NCBI GenBank assembly: GCA_950295325.1
Contig: OX485806.1
Location: 11,408,001-11,472,000 of the forward strand
Length of the DNA stretch: 64,000 nucleotides
Source of the DNA: Polytrichum commune
Lineage: Eukaryota; Streptophyta; Polytrichopsida; Polytrichales; Polytrichaceae
Direction of reading: 5' to 3'
Shown piece after piece: positions 34,742 to 47,325 of this stretch. The notes under the pieces are model-generated. The model searched no databases and was not told the origin of the DNA. It saw only the letters and a program-made list of their open reading frames with translations. Within the stretch, counting starts at the first letter, position 1, and the number at the start of each line of letters is the position of its first letter. Made by a program: the position numbers and the translations under genes.

Positions 34742-35052
34742 ATCAGCACAAACTAAACGTACATGACATGGGCCACCCCATGTATTCTTGTTTTAGTGAT
34801 TTTGAATGGACACTTCTTGGCCTCACAGCAGAGGGGACTGCTTTGACAATGTCGATTTTTTTTCTTTTCTTTAGACCTACTGTTCAAGTTTTTGCAACTT
34901 GGGTGGGGTCTCTAATGGATGGACGATCGCAAGTGCCTTGGCAGATGTGAGGTACACTCGTATACAATAATTCCATCTCTTTAGGGCGAAAGGACTCTCT
35001 TCATGTGAGTGTTGTTTGCCTCCCACGATGTGATTCATGGTGGGGCGGTTAA

Positions 35053-35755
35053 GGGCCAGTTCACATGGCATCCCAAGTCCCAAGTCCCACTCACGGTAGG
35101 AGGTCCCAACATGGAAGTGAAGTCCCAACTTTTGAGCCTCAAGAAATCATTAAAATATGGTTATTTGTCATTAAAGTTGGATCTTGATTATTTTATGCAA
35201 ACATGCTTATGGGACTTGTGTTGAGTGTTGGGTCATTAGTAGAAAACTATGCCAAAAAGAACAGCAACCGAAATCAGTTGCGATTCTTTTGACTAGCCTG
35301 ATCTGAAGTTGCTAAAGAATTGCGGATTTGTTTTTTTTGGTTTAGTAACTTGAATCTATTAGAATTTGGGGACTTGTAACATACCATTGGAAACGTACAC
35401 GTCCCAAAATTTTAAAACTACAATTGCAAAACAAAAAAGAAAAATCTGCAGTCGTTTAATGACTGTAATTAGGCTGGTCAAAAGAACCGCAACCGATTTT
35501 GGCTATGGTCTTTTTGGGCATAGTTTTCTACTAGTGGGTCTAGCTTTTCGCTCGACCCAACTCTCAACACAGGTCCCAAGCCTCACCTCCGAGAAGCACT
35601 ACCATGAAAACATTCATGTCATACTTGGGACTTAGAACTTGGGACCCCGTGTGAAATGGTAAATCCAACTTTCAATGCTCTCAACAGCTGAGATTGCACA
35701 GATTGACCTCAAGTGACTTGGGACTTAGGATTTGGGACCCCATGTGAACCAGCCC
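35053..35755. mobile_element. Fold-back Tourist/Harbinger-like MITE with a nested CACTA-like MITE
   Basis: The ends GGGCCAGTTCACATGG and the inverse of CCATGTGAACCAGCCC are flanked by TAA at 35050-35052 and 35756-35758. The two arms pair over most of their length (for example 'gggacttgtgttgag' with 'ctcaacacaggtccc'), so the parent is a long fold-back. A CACTA-like MITE has inserted almost exactly at its centre. Confidence 0.85.
35234..35536. mobile_element. CACTA-like MITE (family M3), right copy
   Basis: The ends CATTAGTAGAAAAC and the inverse of GTTTTCTACTAGTG (that is, CACTAGTAG..) are flanked by GGT (35231-35233 and 35537-35539), the 3-bp duplication of CACTA/EnSpm elements. TIR-like pairing continues for about 60 bp. 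Confidence 0.85.
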
Positions 35756-35758
35756 TAA

Positions 35759-38684
35759 GTGAGCACTATTCTCTGCACATATTGGATATAAAGCTGGGAT
35801 GTAAAACTTGGATATGAAAATCTTGCTGGTTAAAGATGTGATGAGAAAACTATATGCAAAACTATATCCAGATGTGAGAAACAGATCCTAAAGACAAAAT
35901 GCAATTATTGGATTTTCTCAAAGCTTGATGCACTTGTAAAACATTGAAGTTGGATGCAATCTCAATATGAAAATCGGGTGTAAAAGTTGACATATACTCG
36001 TATACTATGAAACTTACATATACAACCAATTTAAATCATAAGTACTGCCACATAAAGCAACTATAGGGTTTGTAGGCAATGAGGTGATATTTGATACAAG
36101 ACTAACACTAGCAACAACTCTATTCACCTCAATTCCTCGATCGGTTGTTGCATTCAAATATCTTTGAATCTGCATCTGAGTTGAATTCTTTTTGAAACTG
36201 AATCTACAAGATCTTCAATTTGATATCTTGAGAGAGAAATTGAATCTAAGTTATGGGCAAGAACCGCCAAAAAAATAAAGAGAGGAGCATTTGAGCTTGA
36301 ATGGCCTTTCGATTTCTTGAATCTACTAGCGAGCTTGACCTTTTTGGGTTCATTTCTTGGAGTTAATAAATGTTGTATGGTTACTTGGTTGATTTGATGG
36401 ACATTTTATTGGGAAATTGAAGGAAGAAATGAAGCCTTATGATAGAACACTGAAATTATTCTTAGCTTAGGATCTGAGAGTGAGCTTGGGGTTGTTAGAT
36501 TCAAATACTACGTTAGGCATCCAACCTATGCACATCTCTCCACCTCAAAACATGGTCATGAATAAATAAAAGTGCCTTCTCTCACGTCTCACCAAACCGA
36601 CAATTAGCTTTTTTTTTCTTCTGTCTTTTTGGTTAGATTCCCATCTGGCATATCTCAACATCAAGTGATTATTCTTCTGAGGTTGTACAAGTTTGCTAGA
36701 GAAATTGAAGGCCGATCCTCTGTGTCACAGTATTGGAGGTCAAAATTATAAAAAGAAGAAAAAAGGGTAGAAAAAGCATCAAATCTACCAGTGAGTATTG
36801 TCTCCTCAAACTTGGAGTTTGCAGGCATGGGCTTGGTGAAATTGTCTCTTGAAGCTCCTCAAAATGAAGCCACAGTTGATATGCATCAATGTGTGTCTTG
36901 CATGGAGAAACTCAGTAAGTTTTTCCCGTACGTCTGTAGGGTGTAGGGTTTAAGGTTCTCAAAATCTGCCAAAATGAAACTCTTGAATTCACATGCAATG
37001 AGATGGAATTCTGGACCAAATGAAGAACTAAAGAACCTTTTGGAGTTTCTTTGAAGACTCTAACAAACCACCACTTTTTCTCTAATTTGGTCAGCAGGTG
37101 TAAAATGCTTGATATGATCGAGTGCATGAAATCGCATTTGGAAACTAACAATAGCTGCCATCTGCAGTAGACAATGGCTGAAAAAAATTAGTTCTTCTGA
37201 TATTGTATCAAAATTGGTTCTCTCATGTTGTAAATTCCTTCTTAGGGATTCTATATGGCATATCTTTAGCATGGGCAATGATCAATTTGGACTTGGTTTA
37301 CAAAGTCGTGGTAACCCATGGGTGTCGAGTTGCTCAAGCAAGTATAGATGCAAAGGATGGGGCTAAAAAGGTAGGTACATTTGGTATCTCACTGGGTGCC
37401 TAAATGAAATGAAACCGATTTTTAAATCCAGGAAGTCAAAAGGCTTATGGGACTAAAAGTACATCAAGATTGTGTCAAACCGGCTAATTCCCTAGAGTGG
37501 CAGAGTGCAGTATTTTTTGTGAGATAAAGGCTAATATCAATTTAATGGTCAAATTGAAAGAAAAATGTGAGACTCTCTAAATTAATGCCACCAACACAAA
37601 GTGTGCCTCATTTTTAACTACTTTAATAAGAAAAAAAAGGCATAATCTATTATCCCTAGAAATAGGGGAAGTCGATCACCGTCCAATTTCAATGGCAAGT
37701 CTTAAATGATTCTTTGCAAGTGTGTACAACCAATTTCTAGTGCTTGAATAATGTCTAGTATTCCTACAATTAGGTAGTTAGAAGAGTACAAAGAAACTAA
37801 GAAAACCATCAAGCTTAAGATTGAAGTGTCGTCTACTAGAAGCTTCAAATATTTAGCAGTGGATTCCTTTTTTGAAAGAGACCTCCCTTGAGACAAGACA
37901 TAAATTTGATAATCATGTGAGCTGAGCCCTTAATACCTACTCAATATAGAATTTTCCCAAAGACAATTTGCTCTCCTTGTCTTCAATGCACCCAAGGTAG
38001 ATGGGCCTGAATCAAGCACTGGACTTCATCAGACAATTAGATTTGAGTTATATGTGATTAGGTGTGAATTAAGAATGGACACAAAAAAAAGACATGTGTT
38101 TAAAAAAATTGGACTACATGTTTAAAATATGCTAATCATCTTAGGTTCGATGGTCAATAAAAATTGGGGGACCTATATGACCACTTAATGAGCATGAGAA
38201 TCTGTACTTTAATAATGTGCAAGATATTCATATGAGCTAGGCCAATTGCTACAGGCATAATCTGGAATTCCTAATCATCTCACACTAATTGTGTGTTTCA
38301 TATTGTATGAGAAGTGGGTGCTGAGAGAAAAGTGTTGGAATAACACATATCTACCTTAGATCTGAGGCTGGAGGTAATCATGCACACAGTTGACATCTTG
38401 TGATTCATCTTTGAGTTGGACGCACTGACAGTATCCTTCAAGCAGAAAGAATAATTTAATCAAGAGGGAAACATCACCATCACAAGCTGTTGAAAAGGAA
38501 ACCCAAAAATGAGTTCAAACTGCGAATCCAGCCTGGTACTCATCAATCAATTAATCTCAATCTGGTGGATTGGAATGAAAACAAGTTTGGGGGACCGCAA
38601 ACAATTGTGGAGATAGATATTGAATGAAGAGAATTGGAGGTTTGAAGTTTTATTTGACCTATGATGCGCGCTACTTTACCTTAC
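35759..38684. other. Gene-poor stretch 3' of the PNGase A gene
   Basis: No coding region is supported. The part just below 38685 is the 3'UTR and downstream region of the PNGase A gene. Several short open frames at 36.9-37.4 kb have no recognisable motif. Confidence 0.45.
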
Positions 38685-40532
38685 CTATGAGGTGAAGCTA
38701 CAGTGTGTGTTGGACTGGTCATACAAGAATGTGTAATTTGCGACTCCAAGTGAACGGAAGTAGCAGCCATCTGTGCTCTCGTACGCGAACCTTTGTTTTG
38801 TGGTGGCTGCGCCGTGGATTGCACCCTTGGGCGGGATGAGGAGCTCCCCGCGTGACCGTTGCTTGTTCTTCAAGGTATTGAACGAGCTTCGTCCGGGACC
38901 GACCCGGGACTGGGATTGTTGCTCTTGCTCCCACCCGTGGTCGATGCTCGCATTGATGGACACGCTCCCATCCGGGTTGTTGGTTTGGTAGTACGAGAGG
39001 CGGAGAGGAAATTGGTATGCGCTATGGTCGTACACCAAGTCCTTCACAGGGGACTTGACGACCACCTTGCTCTCGGACTTGCTCTCTTGCCGCACGTCGC
39101 TCGCATTGCTGCCCTCCGTCAAAACCAACAAGTTGGAGAATCGAAACGAGTACGATGCACTTGTCGTCAAGTTCCCAAACGACGATACCAAGTATCCCTT
39201 GTATGCAAGCGTGCGCAAACCGTCAGTCGCAAACGTCCCGTCGAGTCCATGGTACCGTTCTCGAGTGCTCAGGCTGAGCGCGGGCGCCGTGTGCTCAAAT
39301 AGCTCACCTTGTGTAGACTCCTGCGACCGGTCGAGCCACAAGTGAAGGTTCGCACCGAGGAGCCAGTAGGGGAGCGCGTTTGTGACTGTGAAACTGAACG
39401 AGTGGTTCCTGCCGTTGACGAGCCGTCCCAGGAACGGCGTGATGTCCACATGGAATGACGGCACGACGAACGACCCGATCGCAGAGACCGGGCGCCAGAA
39501 GAAAGGGTCCACCCCACCGGTGTAGAACACCGGGAACGGGTACACCACCCCCGCGAGGAGGCCGTCAATGGACAAGAGCACCTCCCGGAATGTCCCGTTC
39601 CCTGCGACCGCGCCGGTGAGGTTGTTCGCGACAAGGAAATCGTTCGGCGGGTTGGTGTACCAAAACTCGTCATCGCCATGGAACGACACACAAATCTCGA
39701 GCACCGCCTTGTATGCGTTCCGCGGGACTTGCAATTCCCGTCGGTGAACGTCGTTCTCATTTTGGAGTTGGAACCAATACCCCCCTTGGAGAGGCGAGAC
39801 CTCCGAAATCGGGAGGATGGCATCGGCGGCACCTCCATAGCTTTCCGACGTGGAGTCCACCTTGCCGCCCGTGTAGAAATGGAGGGAAAGCGTCACATTG
39901 TACAGGCCCGTGTACGTGTCGTCCACCACATTCGCGAGCTCGAGGGCGAGGAGTTGAGGCTCCTTGAAGAGAGACGAGAATTGGGTCACATCTTTCTCCA
40001 CGACCCACACAATCCCTTGGTTCGTCGGCTCCGCCGTGCACGTCCGGAAGACCTCCACCCCACTGAGCCACACCGCCGAGATTCGGTCGAACTGGCGCCC
40101 CCGCGACGTGGCATGCCACCTCAGCAGCACCTTGGTCCAGTCACCCTGACAGCTTGGCCGTGGTGTGTACGGGACCAGCGTTGGTGGGTCATTGATCGTG
40201 TTCCCAAACGTGTGCTGGAGGATGACGTGGCTACAAAGCTCCGTTGCTCCTTGAGGTATGTCTACAGGTCTCATGACTTCAAAGAAGTGTTGCACTTCTC
40301 GGTTTCCTTTTACGTAGTCGCTGGCTTCTTGTCCACCGGATGTTGTTGATGATGTTTTCGATGTGCGGTAAATTTGTCGCATTCTGTGAGGTCTCGAGCC
40401 ATCTAAAGTGGAAGGGAATTTGGCTCCCCATGCCTCCGGGGTGGAGGCCAATATGAGTATAATAGCAAAGAAGAAGGGAAATGTGAGAAATCTTTGAAGT
40501 GTTTGGGGTTGGGATTCATCTCGTGACCCCAT
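38685..40532 (-). CDS. Peptide-N4-(N-acetyl-beta-glucosaminyl)asparagine amidase A (PNGase A)
   Basis: An intact single frame of 615 residues with an ATG at 40532. The length, and the lack of introns in the coding part, match the plant PNGase A family as I recall it. The enzyme cuts the bond between asparagine and N-glycans on secreted glycopeptides, including core alpha-1,3-fucosylated ones, in the secretory route, wall or vacuole. Residues 16-37 form a signal peptide (FLTFPFFFAIILILAS.. then Ala-rich). Family-typical segments follow in order: FEVMRPVDIP (about 85), GDWTKVLLRWHATSRGRQFDRI and VWLSGVEVFRTCTAEP (about 132-170), FWYTNPPNDF (about 292), YPFPVFYTGGVDPFFWRP (about 332-350) and PYWLLGANLHLWLD near the middle of the C-terminal half. 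Many N-x-S/T sequons are present. It is GC-richer than its surroundings. An acceptor 22 bp upstream of the ATG suggests a 5'UTR intron. Confidence 0.95.
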   Translation of the reverse strand: MGSRDESQPQTLQRFLTFPFFFAIILILASTPEAWGAKFPSTLDGSRPHRMRQIYRTSKTSSTTSGGQEASDYVKGNREVQHFFEVMRPVDIPQGATELCSHVILQHTFGNTINDPPTLVPYTPRPSCQGDWTKVLLRWHATSRGRQFDRISAVWLSGVEVFRTCTAEPTNQGIVWVVEKDVTQFSSLFKEPQLLALELANVVDDTYTGLYNVTLSLHFYTGGKVDSTSESYGGAADAILPISEVSPLQGGYWFQLQNENDVHRRELQVPRNAYKAVLEICVSFHGDDEFWYTNPPNDFLVANNLTGAVAGNGTFREVLLSIDGLLAGVVYPFPVFYTGGVDPFFWRPVSAIGSFVVPSFHVDITPFLGRLVNGRNHSFSFTVTNALPYWLLGANLHLWLDRSQESTQGELFEHTAPALSLSTRERYHGLDGTFATDGLRTLAYKGYLVSSFGNLTTSASYSFRFSNLLVLTEGSNASDVRQESKSESKVVVKSPVKDLVYDHSAYQFPLRLSYYQTNNPDGSVSINASIDHGWEQEQQSQSRVGPGRSSFNTLKNKQRSRGELLIPPKGAIHGAATTKQRFAYESTDGCYFRSLGVANYTFLYDQSNTHCSFTS

Positions 40533-40554
40533 CTTAAGAGTGGGTAGAATGACC

Positions 40555-43500
40555 CTGCAATAATGAGCATGTTGTTTGTTAGCAATCTCTTGTTCATTCT
40601 AGCAAATGAAATAAATCCAATCAAGCTCAGGGATGGAAAGAAGTGATGGTATGCTGGGCTTGAATCAAGATACTCTTGGTATGATAAAGTAAGGCTCTAC
40701 TATCATTTGATAATCAATTGTATCAAGGTCAGATCAGCTGGGTGTCAATTTCTGGAACTCGACTTGTAAGTTGACACTAGGACACAAGGGTTCTTGGTGC
40801 TACTGGGGATGCACTGACCCTGGCCCCAAATTGATCCTATTCGTCGAAGAAAAAACAATCCTGGCCTAGAGTTTCTAGGAATGAAAACTCTTCATCGTCC
40901 CAACAATTTAAATGCAACCAATCAAGCTCAGGGGTGGAGAGAAGTGATGGCATGCTGCGCTTTGAGCAAGCTGCTCTTGGATTAAAAAAAACTAAGGCTC
41001 TACTAATAGTTGACAACCATTTGTGTCAAGTCAGGTCAGCTGGGTGACAAAATTTCTGGAACTTGTAAATTGACTCTAGGACATATAAGGTTATTGGTGC
41101 TACTGGGATACACTGACCCTGCCCCCAAAATTGATCACATTCCTAGAGAAAAAGAATCCTGCCCTGGAGTTTCTAAAAAATGAAAACTACACAATCAAGC
41201 TCAGGAGTGGAGAGAACTGATGTCATTTTCTCACAGGAAAATCCTGGGCTGAAACCAAGCTACTCTTGGTTTCTAAAACGCAGACACTACTATTCTTAGG
41301 CAATTATTTGTTTGTGTCAGCTGGGTGTCAATTCTGGAACTTGACTTGGTGGGATGACCCTATGTCAGGTCAGCTTATTAGCGCTACTGGGATACCCTAA
41401 CTATGCCCCAAATTGATCACAATCCTAATGAAATAACAATCCTGAGCTAAAGATTCTGGGAATCAAAAGTTTTAATCATTCCACAAATGAAAGCAATCAA
41501 GCTCAGCGGTAGAGAAAAGTGGTGACACTGTCTCACAGGAAAATGCTAGCTTACTCTTGGTTTCAAAAACTGGGGCTCTACTATTATTTATCAATTATTC
41601 GTTTGTGTCAGCTGGGTGTCAATTTCTGCAATTTGACTTGTCAAATGACACTATCAATGACAGATTGATCACACTTTAAGGGAAAGAAAACAATTGTGAC
41701 CCAATGACCCTGCAATGATTTATGTTGTTTGTCAGCCACTCAGCACTTTTTGTACAAAGTTACTCTTCCCCATTCCACAAACAAAACCAATTAAGCTCAG
41801 GGTGGAGAGAAGTGATGGCAAGTTTTTCAAGTTAAAGTGCTGGGCTTTAAGCAACCTACTCTTTGGTTTCCAAACTGACAGAGGCTCTACATTGTTTGAC
41901 AATCATTTCTGTGAAGGTCAGGTCAGCTGGGTGTCAATTTCTGGAACATGACTTGTGGAATGACACTAAGGCACGTGCCCCAGATTGATCAAACTCGCAA
42001 TGAAAAAACAATGCGGTCACCAGGATATAGGAGATACTGGAAATATCCACTCTTTGTAGTGAAGGTAGACTCCATAGTTCTACTATTTCGGCCATAGTTT
42101 GGGATAAAAATGTTTGTCAGCCACTCAGTGCTTGAGCCCATAACTACAAAAGCTACTCTTTCTTATTCTACGAAGAAAACCAATCAAGCTCAGGGAGGGA
42201 GAGAAGTGGTGACATTTTCTCACAGGAAAATGCACAGTTTTAAGGAAGCTCTATCAAAACCTCCTGGTTTCAAAACTGAGGCGGCTTTAGTAATTATTTT
42301 TTGACAATCATTTGTGTCAAGGTCAGGTCAGCTGGGTGTCATTTTCTACAACTTGACTTGTGTGGAATGACACTACTGCAAATGAAGGTAGAGTTCGTAT
42401 AACTCATTCAACAGGTCTTGCAAGAGTTTAGGATTGAAGATGTTTGTCAGCCCTTCAGCACTTGTGCTCATAACTGCACAGTTGCTCTTCCTCATTCCAC
42501 AAACACAAAGCCAATCAAGCTCAGGGTTGGCGAGAAGTTATCACATTTTCTCACACGAAATTGCCGGGCTTCAAGCGAGCTACTAGTGGTTTCAAAACTG
42601 AAGCGGCTCTAGTAAATTTTGACGATCATTTGTGTCAAGGTCGGAGTTAGCTGGGTGTCAAATTCTGGAACTTGACTTGTGGGATGACACTAGGAAATAA
42701 GGGCTATTGGTACTACTAGAATGCACCGACCGTGCCCCAAATTGACCATACTCATAATGAAAGAACAATCCTGACCCAGAGTTTAACACTTTCTTACAAA
42801 TGCAACCAGTCACGCTCAGGGGTGGAAAGAAATGGTGAGATTTCTCACAGGAAAATTCTGGGCTTTAGAACAGCTATATCAAAACCTCCTGGCTTCAAAA
42901 CTGAGGCGGCTCTATTATTATTTTGACAATCATTTGTGTCAAGGTCAGGTCAGCTGGGTGTCAATTTCTGCAACTGATGCAAGCACAATTTGGATACCAG
43001 GATACGTAGGAGATACAGGAATGATTCACTCTTGCAATGAAAATACACCTAGTTCATAAAACTCACTCGGGAAGAGTTTGGGATTAAGAGGGAAAGGAGA
43101 TGTCAACCCACAAAAAACTCCCATAAGAAGTGAGCAATATCAACAGGTAAAGGACAGAGGCAAGGTTGAATGATTATATCACAGAAACTTCAATAATTAA
43201 ATGAAAGTGAACTATGCTTTCGAGATACAAACCTAATAATACTTTAGTCAAGACATTTTCTTTCAGAACATGGCAGGAGCTGTTTGAGTGAATCTGTTTC
43301 AGTGGTAACAAAAACCTACGCCTCTCAACTACAGGTCTACAGGCGTGGGCGTGTTTCAGGGCCCAAAAATTCAGGACACTAAATAACAGGACACGAACAT
43401 TTCTCCTGACCCGGAGACTTAAGGCTTGTGTCAGCAAGATTTTCAGACTCGTTCAGTTAATTTTTCTCCTGGTCTCTCCGAAGTAGGGAAAATATCTCCT

Positions 43501-43652
43501 CTCTTTTTCTCGAAAAAAAACCACTCAAAAACCCACTGCATGCACCTGGTATCAATAGAAGTGCATCAAATACAAAACCTTGCAGAGTTCTCTTCAGACA
43601 TCCGAAGCTCTCATTGTTGTTTTTGAGACAATATGAAGGGAGTTGAAGTTAC
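40555..43652 (-). other. Possible 5'UTR intron of the PNGase A gene
   Basis: Minus-strand 'tcattattgcag|ggtc' ends at 40555, 22 bp before the ATG. A strong donor 'cttccaag|gtaact' lies at 43653/43652, following a C/A-rich, UTR-like segment (about 43655-43830). The intron would be 3,098 nt and would contain the whole tandem array. Inferred from splice signals only. Confidence 0.35.
40560..43085. repeat. Eight-copy tandem array of a unit of about 300 bp upstream of PNGase A
   Basis: The phrase 'caatcaagctcaggg-tggagagaagtg' recurs at about 40622, 40922, 41193, 41496, 41790, 42181, 42512 and 42810. Each copy is followed at a fixed order by 'aaggctcta..', 'gtcaggtcagctgggtgtcaa' and 'tctggaacttgacttg'. 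Units are 271-391 bp long and diverged. The first unit begins at the 5'UTR side of the gene, sharing 'aatgaccctgcaat..atg..tgttgtttgt' with a unit near 41700. Confidence 0.9.
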
Positions 43653-44290
43653 CTTGGAAGACGAAGATGCTGCCGAAGCACACCCAACACACACTCAAGG
43701 CTCGACGCTCATTTTTGTGGTTGTAGTTTTGGTTTTGTTTTGCTTCCCCTTTGCAGATTGACACCAGCGACTAAGCCACCCCCAGGGTTTAGCCTCCGAG
43801 AGACAACCTTCCTGTTGCATCAAAATAGTTGATCATGATCACTCTCCTCACCTCCGGCAGCAGCCTAAGGGAAAACAACCAGCCAGCCAACCAGCAATTA
43901 AAGCCACTGTCAGGTTCTGTAATGCAAAGTATTGAGTATTGCAACAAAAGTCGGAGATCAAAGAGTCATCTGGTGGGTGAGGCTTCTTAAATATGCATTT
44001 TATTCGAGAGGCCATGATCATTATGAGTCATCAATGATCTGGCGGGAGAAAGAATATGAAGCATATTTAAGCCCGGCTTCATTGCCCAGCGGTGATCCTG
44101 TGTGTAATATGTATCTTTCTTTCATCCCGGGGAAAACCCTTCATTTCAACTTACCAGACACCTGTGGGCTTCTTCGTCTTGTTCCCTTTAAAACTGTTTG
44201 GAGGGTTCACTAATTAATCCAGGAAGAAAGATGCTAACTAGGTACCTCCTGTTACAGATGATATTGTCTTGTCTACCCTCCATTACCCCC
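43086..44290. other. Upstream region of PNGase A, no separate gene seen
   Basis: Contains the possible first 5'UTR exon (minus strand, about 43653-43830, rich in CA and GTGTG phrases). Nothing else is supported. Confidence 0.4.
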
Positions 44291-44300
44291 ATTGGAGCTC

Positions 44301-44360
44301 TATAAAAAAAAATTCGCTCCCTCGCTCTCTCTCACTTTCTCACTTTCTCTCTTTCTCAAC
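44301..44360 (+). promoter_or_regulatory. TATA box followed by a CT-rich tract
   Basis: TATAAAAAAA at 44301-44310 is followed from about 44318 by a long run of CT dinucleotides (ctccctcgctctctctcactttctc). This is the usual look of a plant core promoter with a Y patch or pyrimidine-rich leader on the plus strand. No coding exon can be assigned downstream, so it could drive a non-coding RNA or a gene with a long leader. Confidence 0.35.
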
Positions 44361-44759
44361 TGCTTTGATCAATCAATTTGCAGAAGTGCAAGGTTTAGGG
44401 ACAGATTTCAGCTTCTAGTGCAGTTGTTTCATCACAAAGCGAGCTTGTCCTATCTTCTCACTCCCTTTGAAGTTTGCTCTCTCCACAAAACTCCGACTTT
44501 TAAGGAGGTAGAAGAAGAAGTGGGAAGAAATTAGCAGGCAGCCCAGCCCAACCCAACCCAACCCCACGATAGCATTGAGCATTGCCATTGGACAGATGAG
44601 CAGGGTGGGTTTGAGCTTTACCTCCAATCAATCAATCCACTTATAAGATCCAAAGTCTTCCCCTTTGCCTGCCTTTGCCCAGTCACTCGCCTCCCTCCAA
44701 GATGAAGCCTCCAAAGAACATCACAAGTAAAATCGCTCCGAGGATTGAGTGGGTGCGTG

Positions 44760-45235
44760 AGTGAGTCAGTGAGTGAGTCAGTGATCCCTTCCTATCTCCC
44801 TCCACCTTGAATCAATCAATCAATGAATCCATCAACCAATGAATAGCTAGCCTCCTGGGCTGTCTGTCTGTCTGTCCGTCTGTCTGTCTGTTTACCTGCT
44901 ACACAACTGCTCTGATAATGGCAGCTTCAGTGACCATGGAAGCAGAATGAGCCACATGTTGACGATTCTTCAGAACCTGTACACCCAAATTGTCGATGAT
45001 GTAACACCACCGGAACTAGCTTAGCCGACCATCCGGCATGACTACTTTGCTAGTTTACCTCCGAGATCGTTGAAACCTGAGACTGCCCAATCCTGGACGA
45101 ACACTAAGTTAGCTATATAAACCTTATCTTTTGGTTCACAGATTCTAGTACTCCTCCCCTATCTCTCTTACATACTAAATGGTTTCTCCTTCTCCTGCTC
45201 CTGCTCCTGCTCCTGCTGCTGTCTACACTAGTTTG
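44760..45235. repeat. Cluster of short tandem repeats
   Basis: The cluster holds gagt-type repeats (44758-44785), (aatc)n-like sequence near 44810-44830, (GTCT)n at about 44862-44892 and (TCCTGC)n at about 45190-45220. Each is short. Confidence 0.8.
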
Positions 45236-47269
45236 TGTAGACAGCAAGACTTGTGGGCTTGAAACCGCTTGATAATGCTCGGAGGAGGAGCACTTGCCAC
45301 ACACAAATGAGAGGAGGAGTTCCATAAGATTGCTACCGAGATACCTACCCAAATTAGCCTGCAACTTGAACACATCAACGAAACAGACCTAGATTCATCA
45401 ACCTGCGGAGGAGCCTTCCGCTTCAATACTACTAACATATTGGAAAATACTAGCAAGCCATGCATAATGATCACCACCACTAAATGCTGCTCTCCAATAT
45501 GCTAGAGACACTAACTTAAACTACTTAGAACACGCAGGGAGGCATTTGAACTTGGTTCTTTGGCAGGCAGGCGAATTGCAAGCAAGGCTCCCAAGCTAAT
45601 AGAGGATTTTACTAAGTTCAGGCAGCAGGAGCAGCAGCAATTCTAGCCCTCACCTCACCTCACCTCACTCGGCCCCAGGAGTAATAAAGATGCAGAGGAC
45701 AAAATAATAAAGTCCCCGGGTACACTAACTTTTGCTGGTACACATGACCACACAACTAGGAGTATGTAGTAAGTAGTAGTAGTGTTGCCAATCAATCAAG
45801 GGGAAAGGGAAGGCAAAGGGGAAGGGATTGCTTGATCCTCCCTTCCCCCGCAATTTTGAGAGATTCTTGCCAACCTTTGTCAACCCAAACGCAACAAGCA
45901 TATGAGACTTAGGCAACTTGTCTTACAAATCTACTATTGGTTCGTCTTGTGTAGGTGAGTTTGCCTGCACATCTACTGGCTAGGGCGAACCAACCCATAC
46001 ATTGGTTCCTTAAAGGCAAGGGTTTAGGCATCCAACAAGGTAAGAGTGTATGGGTTGGGTCGCCCAATCCATATCTATTATGGTCATAGATTTTAAGAAT
46101 TTTCACTAATGCGAGATGATTTGCCTAGGACTCGTATGCTTATAGTGCAAGGAAAGGGAAGGGAAGAGAAGGAAACACTATGAGCATATGAGTCGTAAGG
46201 CAATTATCATGCATCGTTGGAAACTTGTCTTATGTCACTTGTAGAAAATCTGCAAATCTTTCATGATGGTAGATTTGCATTATTGTTCTTTCACAAACAC
46301 AAGTTGATTGCCTAGACTTATATGATGGTAGTGAAAGGAAATCGATTTTAAAGTCTCATAGCATTTACTAAGTCCTTCCTCGAAGCTGTTATGTGGGCCC
46401 TAGAGTCAGTGAAGCATTGCACCAAGAACATGCAAGGGATTCCACATTCAGCATTTGGGTAAGGTTTCTTGTCCCTCCTCCCACCTATCATGCGTTCATG
46501 CTAACATCTTTATTTCTAGAAAGAGAGGTTGGGTAATGTTATGCCAAAACTTAGCCAAAAGAGTTGTGGGCTTCAGAAGCACATCAAGGTGGGAGTTGAG
46601 AAAGTTAATTTTCTCTAGAGGATCGAAGAATTATTGGTCTCCATGAGGCAATTGGTGATACCAAGATGATGATGAGATTTTTAGAAAGACTTGAGACAAC
46701 CTAACACTATAATAGGAAATAGGAAAGTGAACCTCTCTCTAATGGGATTGTGCCCAACTCATGTTTAGTTGTCAATCTCATGTCATGAATTATAATGGTT
46801 AAAACCCCATAATTTTGACACCTCTCGTTTGCCCCCAAACATATAATAACTACTTGTTTCAAAATGAGGAAACTTGATATTTTATTCTAAGGATTAGAAA
46901 TACAACTTATTAATGAAGAGGCTCAAAAAACTAAATGCTCAAAACTCACGATCAATGTTGGGGTGGAGATACCAGGATAACCACTTTAGATTGCAAAGAA
47001 ACCATGACTTCATTAGCCAGTACCTAATTCAAACTTTCACGAACTCAAATGCAGATATAAAACAGGTCCCTTACAGAGTCGCTAATCTCCAACAAAAACA
47101 ACTCTGTACATTAAATTAAATGTTGAGCACGTGAAGGGAAGGGTTGGATCAAGTGCTCCAAAGTGGTTGTTATTGGAAGCAATTCTGCCTCATGCACGAG
47201 TCTGAATGTGGAATATGATTTGATTAATTAGAACACAAATCGCATCAACATCATCACATCAGTCTCACC

Positions 47270-47325
47270 AGGGCAGCGAGGTGGTAGTAAAGTACTTACT
47301 GCCTAGTTCAAACTCTAGCTTGCCT
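47270..47325 (+). mobile_element. tRNA-like SINE head
   Basis: An A-box-like 'ggcagcgaggtggtag' at 47272-47287 and a B-box-like AGTTCAAACTC at 47305-47315. The A-to-B spacing is short, so this is a decayed or atypical tRNA-derived head. Confidence 0.35.

Noticed and set aside
39269-40349. Long frames overlapping the PNGase A gene on both strands
   Set aside because: Shadows caused by the GC-rich codons of the real gene.
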